Source: Schlesneria sp.
GTDB taxonomy: Bacteria > Planctomycetota > Planctomycetia > Planctomycetales > Planctomycetaceae
Direction of reading: 5' to 3'
Length of the DNA: 56,300 nucleotides
NCBI GenBank assembly: GCA_028291515.1
Contig: JAQGHU010000072.1
Location: 1 to 56,300 of the forward strand
The position numbers and the translations under genes are program-made. Shown here piece by piece: positions 37,172 through 45,503 of this stretch. Below the pieces are notes generated by a model, which was given only the letters and a program-made list of their open reading frames with translations, did not search any database and was not told the origin of the DNA. Numbering within the stretch: the stretch's first letter is position 1; every line of letters begins with the position of its first letter.

Positions 37172-38275
37172 AGTGGGGATGCGACCGGTATCGACCCGTC
37201 GTTCCAGATCGGCCAAGTCGATTAACGGCGCAGACGTGTGACGGACCATCGCTTCCAATGACGGCGGATCTTTGAATGCCGAGCCAGTCACAAGGCAGAC
37301 CACATAGGCATTGGGATCGATCAACCCTTCCTTCGCAGCCTGCAACGCTCCAGCGACAGCGGTCGAACCGGCGGGTTCGGCGAAGATCCCTTCTTCGCGA
37401 GCGAGACGAGCTTGAGTCTGCCAGACAAATTCGTCTTCAACAACGTGCCCGGTGCCCCCATTGCGACGACAGGCTGCGATCACTTCGTTTCCGTCAATCA
37501 CCGAAGGAACCTGCAGCCCGCTGATGCGACTGGTGCATTGCGTCGTCTGAGCCGCCTTGAGGCCCGCTCGCAATGGGCCTGAAATCGTGTTGTTGCCGAC
37601 AGGCTGCACGCATTCAACCTTGGGAAGTTCGCGAACGCAGCCCGATTCCAGCAGTTGCTCATACGCTTTGGCGATCGCCAGCACCAGGCCACCACCGCCT
37701 GCCATCGCGAAGATATGGTCCCACGGTTCCGGACCTTGCTCTGCCAACTCCAAGCCAATCGTCTTCACGCCACTCATCCCCACCGGGCTGAGCGCGAACG
37801 CGCTGATCTGCATCTGAGCGGACGGACGAGCACTGAGTTGTCGCAAACAATCAATCACGCGATCAGAGACATGGCTATCCACACCGAAGCCGCGGACACG
37901 ATAGAGCTTGGCTCCGTAAGCCAGCATCTGACGCAGTTTGCCCTCAGGGGCCTTTTCCACGATGGCGATCTCGCAACTGATCCCGGCGACGGCACAGTAG
38001 GCTGCCAGGGCCGCACCAGTGTTACCGCTGGACGTTGCGATACATTCGGTCTTGCCATTGGCGACCATGTCCGAGATGGCAGCACAGGCGAATCGATCTT
38101 TGTACGAACCGGTGGGGTTCGTAATCTCCAGTTTGAAGAACAGATTCTTCAAGCCGACACTCGGACCCAGGCGCCTTGATCGGACAAGGGGCGAGTTCCC
38201 TTCTCCCAGTGAGACGCGAGCCTCTTCCGGGATCGGATCCAACCACTCGGCAAATCGCCACATCCCCGAAGGCAT
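37163..38275 (-). CDS. thrC: Threonine synthase
   Basis: 370 residues from ATG 38275 (GAGG 9 nt upstream; a GTG at 38290 is a poorer start). ThrC converts O-phosphohomoserine to threonine using PLP. SYKDR (PLP Lys59 in PTGSYKDRFACA), SSGNTGAALAAY, and a phosphate-binding Gly-run AGGGGLVLA are family signatures, with ATGSA-type VTGSAFKD near the C-terminus. This is the short bacterial/archaeal class without the N-terminal extension. Another PLP fold-type II enzyme such as threonine dehydratase is less likely because the N-terminal EGNSPL motif is present. The final codon and stop lie in a repeat. Confidence 0.82.
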   Translation of the reverse strand: MPSGMWRFAEWLDPIPEEARVSLGEGNSPLVRSRRLGPSVGLKNLFFKLEITNPTGSYKDRFACAAISDMVANGKTECIATSSGNTGAALAAYCAVAGISCEIAIVEKAPEGKLRQMLAYGAKLYRVRGFGVDSHVSDRVIDCLRQLSARPSAQMQISAFALSPVGMSGVKTIGLELAEQGPEPWDHIFAMAGGGGLVLAIAKAYEQLLESGCVRELPKVECVQPVGNNTISGPLRAGLKAAQTTQCTSRISGLQVPSVIDGNEVIAACRRNGGTGHVVEDEFVWQTQARLAREEGIFAEPAGSTAVAGALQAAKEGLIDPNAYVVCLVTGSAFKDPPSLEAMVRHTSAPLIDLADLERRVDTGRIPTPR

Positions 38276-38327
38276 CGAACAATACCTCACCCAGTGCGAA
38301 CTCAGGATTAATCAGCCGAATTTACCG

Positions 38328-39815
38328 CTATTGGTGCCACGTCGTCTCAACTTCAAATGGATACATCGGCCGACGACGATGATGATAGGGGAGTTGTGTG
38401 ACATCGGCCATCGTCACGCCACGTGTATTCACTCGCAAAATGGTTGGACAGACGGGTTGATAGGCGGCCAGCGGAGCGTTGACCCCCTTGGCCACGAGCA
38501 CGCGGAATGCGAGGGGGTCCAAGCCAAAGGCAGTCAACTGCCGCAAACTGAACGGGGGCGTTCGACGCGTCGTCAGCATGACCGTCAGCAGCCCGTCGCC
38601 AGTTTCGACAATCGCCGTGCGGCCCTGGTCAAACTCGGTGAATCCCCCGTGCCGTACCTGATCCTCGGCAAATCGTCCGTCGCCTGCAAATTTGACAACG
38701 AACTCGGCTTCGAAAGGGGCGCCGTGCAGGTTGTCGGTCTGGCCTCCGACTGCAAGTCGAGCTCGCGATCCGACTCCCACAGACTCAGCCTGAGTCACCG
38801 CGACGGGGTCATAGAGGCAGATGAAGGACGGCCCAAGCTGCTGGCGGTACAGTTCGTGAGCCAGCCATGTCCCATTTGCGGGCGACCCACCGCCGACGTT
38901 ATCGCCCATGTCGAGCATGCAGATCGGGCCGGGTAGGTTCCGTGCTTGGCGAACCGCGTTTTCTACAGCGGTGAATGCCCCGGCCAGTCCCTGGCGACCC
39001 GACCACATTGCATCGCCGAGTTGATCGGCGAGAGACCGCGCCAGGGGTAAATTGCCATCTGTCACAATCAGCGCTGATGCTCCCATTTCGTCGACATCGG
39101 AATAAGGGAACCCGAGCATGAGGCTCGCCGACAGCACCCCGGCATGCCCTCGTACTTCTTCAAATGCCGCGACCAGCCGGTCCAGCGGGGGTTCCGACGT
39201 ACATTGCCGTTCAATGTTGATTAGCATCGGGGGGAAGCAGGCCGCCTGCACGGGGCTCACTTGCCCACGGAGTGTCCGCACCATGAGTTCCGCAGCTTCC
39301 AGGCCGCGCTGCTCTTGATCGATGTGGGGATTGGTTCGATACGCCGTCAGGGCATCCGTCGCGTTGACCATGTCGGCCGACAGATTACCATGCGGATCCA
39401 ACGTTCCAATGATCGGCAGTTGAGGCCCCACGAACTGTCGCACCTTCGCCAGCCAATAGCCATCGGCGTCGGGATGAGACTGCGCCACAGTTGCTCCATG
39501 CGGGGCAACCAACAAGCCATCTAACCTGCCTGCCGATTCCAGTTCGTCCAGCATCAGCTTTAAGAGTGAATCAAACGCGACCGGTTCAATCGCACCGAAC
39601 GGCAGAGCCCTGGCCGCGAAAATTGGCACCGCTTCGAAATTCGCTCGCGCCAGGCCATCGAAGAATCCTCGTACTTCGTGGTGCGCATTCGCAAAGTGAC
39701 TTCGAACCTCTTCGCCAGTCAGCAGCAGATCCTGTCGAAAATGTTCGAACGTTGTGATGCCCGGCAGGAACGTATTGGATTCCTGGATCAACGCGATGAT
39801 GCCAACCCGAGGCAT
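38328..39815 (-). CDS. M81-family (MlrC-like) metallopeptidase
   Basis: 495 residues from ATG 39815 (GGGAG 7 nt upstream). The N-terminal domain PRVGIIALIQESNTFLPGIT and VAPHGATVAQSHPDADGYW, plus GTLDPHGNLSADMV and YRTNPHIDQEQRG, carry the metal-binding Asp and His residues of the MlrC family. The C-terminal domain begins ICMLDMGDNVGGGSPANGT. MlrC cleaves linear microcystin, but most family members occur in non-microcystin organisms and probably act on other amides. It is divergent from an RraA-family gene 114 nt away. Confidence 0.87.
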   Translation of the reverse strand: MPRVGIIALIQESNTFLPGITTFEHFRQDLLLTGEEVRSHFANAHHEVRGFFDGLARANFEAVPIFAARALPFGAIEPVAFDSLLKLMLDELESAGRLDGLLVAPHGATVAQSHPDADGYWLAKVRQFVGPQLPIIGTLDPHGNLSADMVNATDALTAYRTNPHIDQEQRGLEAAELMVRTLRGQVSPVQAACFPPMLINIERQCTSEPPLDRLVAAFEEVRGHAGVLSASLMLGFPYSDVDEMGASALIVTDGNLPLARSLADQLGDAMWSGRQGLAGAFTAVENAVRQARNLPGPICMLDMGDNVGGGSPANGTWLAHELYRQQLGPSFICLYDPVAVTQAESVGVGSRARLAVGGQTDNLHGAPFEAEFVVKFAGDGRFAEDQVRHGGFTEFDQGRTAIVETGDGLLTVMLTTRRTPPFSLRQLTAFGLDPLAFRVLVAKGVNAPLAAYQPVCPTILRVNTRGVTMADVTQLPYHHRRRPMYPFEVETTWHQ

Positions 39816-39929
39816 AAGGAAACTCCCGTGAGTGTGGACGGACTGCGCCGGAATATGGTAGCAGTAGCAGCCTCGATTCGCGCGGTGCCCGGTGCGGTCT
39901 GGAACATCCTCAATTCCTGCAGGTCCAAC

Positions 39930-40592
39930 ATGCCCTTCGACTCCAAGATCACTCTCGCGATGATGCGCGAACACCTGTATTGCGCTGTGGTCAGCGACGC
40001 TCTCGACGGACTGGGATACAAGCGCCAATCACCGCGATTGCAGTTCACACCCTACACCGGAACGAACCTGTTGGTGGGGCGCTGTAAGACGACACTGTGG
40101 GCTGATATGTCCCACGTCGATCCGAAGCCGTATGAACTGGAACTGCAGGCGGTCGATGCCTGCCAGCCCGACGATGTCTTGATTGCCGCGGCGGGCAACT
40201 CGATTCGATCCGGTATCTGGGGTGAACTGCTGACCACGGCTGCCAAGAACCGTGGTTGCGTTGGAGCGATCATCGACGGAGCCATTCGCGATGTCGCCAA
40301 GATCCGAGCGATGGACTTCCCGGTCTACGCTCGAGCCACCTGTGTCTATGACAGCTTGAATCGGCAGCGCGTCGTCGACGTGGATGTCCCGGTGGAGATC
40401 GACGGCGTGAACTTTCAGCCCGGATCCCTTGTCTTTGCCGACGAAGATGGAGTCGTCGTGGTTCCGCTCGAAGTTGAAGCCCAGGCGATTTCGCGAGCGT
40501 GGGACAAAGTTCATGCCGAAAACGTCGTTCGCGACTCAATTCGCGATGGGATGAAAGCCGTTGATGCGTTCGCGAAATATGGTGTTCTTTGA
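39930..40592 (+). CDS. RraA-family aldolase-like protein
   Basis: 220 residues from ATG 39930. The family includes 4-hydroxy-4-methyl-2-oxoglutarate aldolases and the RNase E inhibitor RraA. The conserved core is GAIIDGAIRDVAKIRAMDFPVYARA (GGxxRD-type motif with Arg-Asp), preceded by DVLIAAAGNSIRSGIWGELLTTAAKNRG and followed by GSLVFADEDGVVVVPLE. Lacking an RNase E context, an aldolase or decarboxylase role is more likely. It is divergent from the M81 peptidase gene and may share its promoter region. Confidence 0.85.
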   Translation: MPFDSKITLAMMREHLYCAVVSDALDGLGYKRQSPRLQFTPYTGTNLLVGRCKTTLWADMSHVDPKPYELELQAVDACQPDDVLIAAAGNSIRSGIWGELLTTAAKNRGCVGAIIDGAIRDVAKIRAMDFPVYARATCVYDSLNRQRVVDVDVPVEIDGVNFQPGSLVFADEDGVVVVPLEVEAQAISRAWDKVHAENVVRDSIRDGMKAVDAFAKYGVL

Positions 40593-40730
40593 CGGACTAT
40601 TCCGTCGCGAACTCCCTGCGTTGCTTGACGATCCAGCGATCAGGCTCAACAATCGACATGGCGACATCCTGTTTGTCGCGGGGCGCTTATGCTGTGCCTG
40701 GATCGAGAATTCTGGAAAGTAGAGATTTGT

Positions 40731-41939
40731 ATGTCCGGCGTTCGATTGTCACCTGCCGTCAGTTCCCTGAAGCCCTCTGCCACGCTGGCCGCTGCCGCCA
40801 AAGCAAAAGAGCTAAAAGCTAAAGGAATCACGGTTTACGACTTCACGCTGGGCGAACCCGACTTCAACACTCCCGAGAACGTTCGCAAAGCCGCTGTCGC
40901 CGCGATGGAAGCCGGCCACACCCACTACACGGCATCGGGCGGGATTCCGGAACTGAAAAAGGCAGTCTGCGAAACCTACAAGCGCGACTACAAACTGGAA
41001 ATCACTCCAGCCCAGGTCCTGATTTCGAATGGCGCCAAGCATTCGATCCATAACGTGCTGGCCGCGCTATGCGGTCCTGGCGACGAAGTGATCATCCCTG
41101 GACCGTATTGGGTTAGCTATAGCGCCCTCGTCGAGTTGGCTGGGGCGACTCCGGTGATCGTCGACACCACCGAAGAGAGCGGCTTCTGCATGTCGGCCGA
41201 TCAGTTCCGCAAGGCGATCACGCCGCGAACTCGTCTGATGATGCTGAACAACCCTTCCAATCCGACCGGGGCGACCTATCCAATCGACAAGTTGAAGGCT
41301 TTGGCTGATGTCGCGGTCGAACGCGACATCATGGTCTTGTCGGACGAGATCTACGAAAAGCTGCTCTACAAGGGAGCTGAATTCAAGTGCTTCGCGACGT
41401 TCGGTCCTGAGGTGGCCAAACGCACCATCATCGTCAGCGGGGTCAGCAAAGCATACGCGATGACGGGTTGGCGAATCGGCTGGACAATTGGACCTGTCGA
41501 TGCGATCAAGGCGATGGACAACCTGCAAAGTCAGGAAACGTCCAATCCCTGCAGCGTCAGTCAGTATGCCGCGGTCGAAGCCCTCAACGGTCCTCAGCAA
41601 AGCGTTGAAGCGATGCGAGTGGAATTTGAAAAGCGACGCAACTACGTGATGGGCCGATTGCAGCCGTGGCGAGAGAAATTCGGCGTCACCTTCGCCGAAC
41701 CTGGGGGAGCGTTCTATGCGTTCTTCAACGTCAGTTCCCGCTTTGGCAAACCGCTGGCTGGCGGTGTGGTGGTCAACAATGCCACCGATTTCTGCACGGC
41801 TTTGCTGGAACAGGCTCACGTTGCTCTGGTGACCGGAGACGCCTTCGGGGCTCCTGGCTATGTGAGACTATCATTCGCCACCAGCCAGGACGTGATCAAA
41901 TCGGGACTCGATCGCATTGAGGCGTTTCTCGCTGGTTGA
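40731..41939 (+). CDS. aspC: Class I aspartate/aromatic aminotransferase
   Basis: 402 residues from ATG 40731. Fold-type I PLP enzyme: PLP Lys240 in VSGVSKAYAMTGWR, Asp205 in LSDEIYEK, Asn175 in NNPSNPTG and the substrate Arg in the C-terminal region. The N-terminal DFTLGEPDFNTPENV is typical of the Igamma subgroup of aspartate/prephenate aminotransferases. It likely moves amino groups between aspartate or glutamate and 2-oxo acids. A thioredoxin-fold gene follows at 49 nt. Confidence 0.93.
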   Translation: MSGVRLSPAVSSLKPSATLAAAAKAKELKAKGITVYDFTLGEPDFNTPENVRKAAVAAMEAGHTHYTASGGIPELKKAVCETYKRDYKLEITPAQVLISNGAKHSIHNVLAALCGPGDEVIIPGPYWVSYSALVELAGATPVIVDTTEESGFCMSADQFRKAITPRTRLMMLNNPSNPTGATYPIDKLKALADVAVERDIMVLSDEIYEKLLYKGAEFKCFATFGPEVAKRTIIVSGVSKAYAMTGWRIGWTIGPVDAIKAMDNLQSQETSNPCSVSQYAAVEALNGPQQSVEAMRVEFEKRRNYVMGRLQPWREKFGVTFAEPGGAFYAFFNVSSRFGKPLAGGVVVNNATDFCTALLEQAHVALVTGDAFGAPGYVRLSFATSQDVIKSGLDRIEAFLAG

Positions 41940-41988
41940 ACCTCGCCGTTCGCTCGATACATTTGCTGCGAACTCAGAAAGTGACCGT

Positions 41989-42564
41989 ATGCCAGATCGT
42001 CGGGCGTTGATTCCGATCGTGGCCGGAATCGTGCTGGTGGTGTTGTGCATGTGGCGCGTCGCCGCGAACAAACCACAAGACTACGCTGACCAAGTGGCCG
42101 CGGCCGTGATGGCGCGGCCTGCGCCGATTTTCGAAGCTTTGGATGCGAACAATACGCTGGTGAGATTGGTGACCTTTCTTGGTCGCCATCAGATTATCAT
42201 CCTCTTTTTCGATGGCGAAACTGGAGCAGACCAAGACCCGGAACTACTGCGACTCCGCGAACGCTTTCCTGAACTTAAAGCACACAACGTGAAAGTGATT
42301 GCTGTCACGAATGCGATCCCTCAGTTGAACCGAGCGGCGATGGATCGAGTCGGTTCGTTCCCGTTTCCACTCGTTTCCGACTTCGACCCGCTCTCGCCCG
42401 CAGGCATACTGAAAATCCACACACAGTGGGGCCGGGTGACCGAGTCAGGAAAGGTTCGTCCGGGCGTGTTCCTGATCGATCGCAGAGGACAGGTCACAGT
42501 GACGCCCGATGGTCCGCGTCCGTTCGGATCGGTTGATGAAGCGGTCGACGCGGCGATCAAGTGA
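41989..42564 (+). CDS. Membrane-anchored thioredoxin-fold protein without active-site Cys
   Basis: 191 residues. An N-terminal hydrophobic anchor (LIPIVAGIVLVVLCMW, about 7-22) is followed by an AhpC/TSA-like domain: QIIILFFDGETGADQDPELL, KVIAVTNAIPQLNRAAMD, FPLVSDFDPLSPAGI and GVFLIDRRGQVTVTPDG. The peroxidatic Cys position carries no cysteine, and the only Cys in the protein (Cys20) is in the anchor. It cannot be a standard peroxiredoxin. It may serve as a structural or binding protein. Confidence 0.72.
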   Translation: MPDRRALIPIVAGIVLVVLCMWRVAANKPQDYADQVAAAVMARPAPIFEALDANNTLVRLVTFLGRHQIIILFFDGETGADQDPELLRLRERFPELKAHNVKVIAVTNAIPQLNRAAMDRVGSFPFPLVSDFDPLSPAGILKIHTQWGRVTESGKVRPGVFLIDRRGQVTVTPDGPRPFGSVDEAVDAAIK

Positions 42565-42587
42565 ATCGACATCTTCTGTGACTGTTA

Positions 42588-43376
42588 TCACGCGCTCTGG
42601 CGAAGCGGCGATGGAGCATCGCCAGTCGAGATCGGAATCAGGCATTCTTCCAGCGGCACACTGATCAGCGGACCATCGTTGACGGGAATCAACATCCCAC
42701 GTTGACGCGGAGCGACCCCGTCAGCGAATTGGAAGACAAACGCCCATTGCATGGCCAAGCCCGTCAGGACTGCCAGGTGCCAGAGTTCATGAGGACCAAC
42801 GACCCCTTTGACCACGATTGGCCCGTGCTGGACTAGTACGATCGCTCCCACGGTGTAGGCCAATCCAGACAGCACAGCAAAGCGAACGAATCTCCATCCA
42901 AATCGCCACCACAAAGTCGCGGCCGTGACGGCCATCGCCCAACCAAATGCGAGGAAGATTGCGACCCCCACGATGCCGGGTAAGGTGTCAAAATAGACGA
43001 TTCGCAGAATTGCTCCACCGAATGCGATGGTCCACGCCAGAGCCAACGGAGCCCAACGTTCAACCCCAGTAAACAGGATCACATGGACAGGCGTGATGCT
43101 GCCAGCAATCAGAATAAAGATGCCAACGACATCGGCACGCAGCATGAAATCGCGATAGGCACCAGGCCACAGCGAATGATAAGCGCTGCTGATCAGCAAC
43201 GTTTGAATCGAAGCGTAAGCCAAGACCGCCAGGCTGAGAGTTCGTAGCCGATCGCCTCGACCGCGGCGAATCAACTGGACGGCGAGGGCCGCAAAAATCA
43301 GCGCACCAATGATGTGGCTGATCGTGTTGAATGGTTCACGTGTCCAAGAGAGCGAAATCGTAGTTGGATCGCACAT
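42588..43376 (-). CDS. Hemolysin III / PAQR-family membrane protein
   Basis: 262 residues with seven predicted transmembrane helices. The metal-site motifs of the PAQR/hemolysin III family are present: SAYHSLW (Ser-x-x-x-His), RADVVGIFILIAGSITP (Asp), and PHELWHLAVL (His-x3-His). GGAGG lies about 5 nt before the ATG. PAQR proteins have been tied to ceramidase-like hydrolysis. The ~45-residue C-terminal tail after the last helix is hydrophilic. Confidence 0.87.
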   Translation of the reverse strand: MCDPTTISLSWTREPFNTISHIIGALIFAALAVQLIRRGRGDRLRTLSLAVLAYASIQTLLISSAYHSLWPGAYRDFMLRADVVGIFILIAGSITPVHVILFTGVERWAPLALAWTIAFGGAILRIVYFDTLPGIVGVAIFLAFGWAMAVTAATLWWRFGWRFVRFAVLSGLAYTVGAIVLVQHGPIVVKGVVGPHELWHLAVLTGLAMQWAFVFQFADGVAPRQRGMLIPVNDGPLISVPLEECLIPISTGDAPSPLRQSA

Positions 43377-43609
43377 AGCCCCTCCGGTTTCTCATCGAAC
43401 GAGTTCGACGGACAAACCGAATCTCAACTCGCGTGGGATTCGTAGTCAAAATTGGCGTTTCCTTGAAGATCAAAAACCATCGCGCGGACTTACGTCCCGC
43501 AACCGAAATGACTTGCGGCTGATGATTGCCTTGGCGTCACACCGTAATAATACGCAGCAGCAAGGCGGCGCGTGGGAAAGATGACGCGATGCACAGGTTT
43601 GATGTGTGC

Positions 43610-44275
43610 TCAGAATATCTCTTCGGCATCGAGACGTTTGCGAACCAGGCCTTCCAGGTAAGACGCCACTTCTTCCAAGGTCATTGGAGTCGTATCAATC
43701 ACCACCGCATCGCTGGCCGGGACCAGGGGTGAGCAGGCGCGAGTCTCATCGCGTTCATCTCGCAATTCCTGCTGAGCCATCAGTTCTTCCAACGCGATCG
43801 CCTCGCCGCGGTCGAACAACTCACGCTGGCGACGTTGAGCTCGCTCTTGAGGTGAGGCCGTCAGGAAGAACTTGCATTCAGCGTCGGAAAAGACCACGGT
43901 CCCTTGATCGCGTCCCTCGGTCACCAGGCTCACGCCACGAGCTGCCGAGCGTTGCAGTTCCACCAATCGCTGTCTGACCTGGACATTCGCCGCGACCAAC
44001 GACGCCGCTTGAGTGACCTGTTGATCGCGAATGGCTTCGGTGACATCCTGGCCATCGAGAATCAGCCGGTTATTTGAAAAGACGATCTCCAACCCCTCAG
44101 GGATTCGCCCCACCGCCTCGGCATCGGAGAGGTCCACCTGGCGCTGGAGGCAGACATGAGCGACAGCGCGGTACATCGCCCCGGTATTGAGGAACTCAAA
44201 GCCGAGGCGCATCGCGAGAATACGGGCCACAGTGCTTTTGCCCGTCCCAGCGGGTCCATCGATAGTCACAATCAT
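43610..44275 (-). CDS. cmk: Cytidylate kinase
   Basis: 221 residues. Cmk transfers phosphate from ATP to CMP/dCMP. The P-loop is TIDGPAGTGKSTVA (about 4-17), then FLNTGAMYRA (nucleotide-binding Asp/Thr-Gly-Ala-Met-Tyr-Arg motif of CMPK), TEGRDQGTVVF (GRDxGT), and the lid QERAQRRQREL. It is of the standard bacterial length. No rpsA gene follows, unlike in many bacteria. Confidence 0.93.
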   Translation of the reverse strand: MIVTIDGPAGTGKSTVARILAMRLGFEFLNTGAMYRAVAHVCLQRQVDLSDAEAVGRIPEGLEIVFSNNRLILDGQDVTEAIRDQQVTQAASLVAANVQVRQRLVELQRSAARGVSLVTEGRDQGTVVFSDAECKFFLTASPQERAQRRQRELFDRGEAIALEELMAQQELRDERDETRACSPLVPASDAVVIDTTPMTLEEVASYLEGLVRKRLDAEEIF

Positions 44276-44642
44276 GAAGGCAAGTCTTGCAAAGGCGGAG
44301 AGACACGTCGCACTTCACCGCACATTCCTGGAAACGCGGCAGCAGCAGATGCATTCTGCGAAGCGCGAGGGCGGTGGGTCAAGCGAAGGGATAGCGGCGG
44401 TCGAGACCGCTGGTCACAAGCTGACTCTGCCTGATTCGCCAGCGGCGGAATTGCCATGAACGAGCCACCTCGTTTCCGCGACTGTTTTCAGTTTGCATCA
44501 GGTTGTCAAAGAGCTGTTGGTCATCTGATTTGCGATGACCGAGTTGTGGCGATTCGTGGGCTGCCGGGCCTCTGCCAAACCTTACGAAGTGGCAGACTTT
44601 GTCAGTCCATGGCAGGGTTTTGGGGGTGTCTGCCATTTTTCG

Positions 44643-44739
44643 GGGATGGGCTTCCAGCCCGTCCCATTTGTGTTGGTCAATATCTGTCATTCCGAACGGA
44701 TCCTCCCATCGAAGAAGTGACGGGCTGGAAGCCCATCCC
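44643..44739. repeat. 21-bp inverted-repeat pair
   Basis: Arm 44643-44663 (GGGATGGGCTTCCAGCCCGT...) and its perfect reverse complement at 44719-44739 enclose 55 bp. Each arm is itself partly palindromic (GGGCTGGAAGCCC), so the pair may be a REP-like element. Confidence 0.7.
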
Positions 44740-44756
44740 ACGTTAGAAGTCATCAC

Positions 44757-44812
44757 AAAAAAACGGCCACACCTGTCGATCGCCAGGCAGCGATCAACAG
44801 GTGTGGCCGTTT
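44757..44812 (-). terminator. Large hairpin with A/T tract
   Basis: A 22-bp stem with one mismatch (44761-44782 with 44791-44812) surrounds an 8-nt loop. The left side is preceded by seven A (44757-44763), which on the minus strand gives a T-run after the stem. It probably ends a minus-strand transcript, perhaps that of the LarA-like gene; the plus side has only TTTGTT. Confidence 0.6.
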
Positions 44813-45129
44813 GTTACGGTCCACTGAACGTCTCATTGCGACTATCAATTATCCCCGATATCGGGTGACTCGATCCAGATCGCCTTTTGGTGATTTGCCA
44901 GAAATCTCTGAAATTGTGCGGCGCGGCAATCACTTCGCCGCGATGAGTTACTGACAGAATTTGACAATCTGTGACACCCCAGGACAAATTGGGACAAAAC
45001 AGGCCCTAAAATCTCAATTTTCCTCAAAAAAGTGCGTGTTTACTGACAGATGCTTTGTGAGCGAAACACATGGCTCGGGCGGGTGACACGCCTACCTGTC
45101 ATCTCAATTTCAGGCCCAAAGAAGGTGAG

Positions 45130-45161
45130 AGGCCGGGACGTTGCGGGTAACGTCCCGGCCT
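45130..45161. terminator. 13-bp perfect hairpin
   Basis: AGGCCGGGACGTT (45130-45142) pairs with AACGTCCCGGCCT (45149-45161) over loop GCGGGT. No T-run follows on either strand, so it may be a terminator of a factor-dependent kind or another structural element. Confidence 0.4.
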
Positions 45162-45503
45162 AATCGGCATGAAATTCGACGTGGGTCTGTTTAGCAGAGC
45201 GTAGCCCGTCTCCCTCGGGCCGGCAGGATAATTCGGAATCTCGAAAGCAGTCGAGCGACCGGTTTCGGGTATTCTTGTTTTGGTTGGGGTTGCCAACGAA
45301 AGAGATGTACTGCACGGACCGTGCCATCGCGAAATTGGGCTATCGCGTCGCAGAGCCATTTCGATGCAAGTGACATGAATTAAACGAGTTGCCGTTCTTA
45401 CAAGATTTCGCAACTGCGTATCAAGAATTGGCGGCTTGTAATTCTTACTCAGTTTCGGCGTTGTAAGTATTGCAACTTCTACAATCGGAACGACCCGCAC
45501 ATC

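Larger units (their letters stand above)
44276..45503. other. 1.2-kb gene-free, hairpin-rich region
   Basis: Between cmk and the LarA-like gene, I find no coding frame of convincing composition. The region holds a 21-bp inverted pair (44643-44739), an 8-bp pair TGGCAGAC (44590-44597) with GTCTGCCA (44628-44635), a 22-bp hairpin (44761-44812), the palindrome CCCGATATCGGG (44854-44865) and a 13-bp hairpin (45130-45161). It may hold a regulatory RNA or be a dumping ground of repeats. Confidence 0.5.

Noticed and set aside
44456..44746. 96-codon frame in the 44.3-45.5 kb region
   Set aside because: It crosses inverted repeats, has Trp/Cys/Phe-rich random composition and no ribosome site.
45099..45500. 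133-codon minus-strand frame
   Set aside because: It reads through a 13-bp hairpin and lacks any family or start signal.
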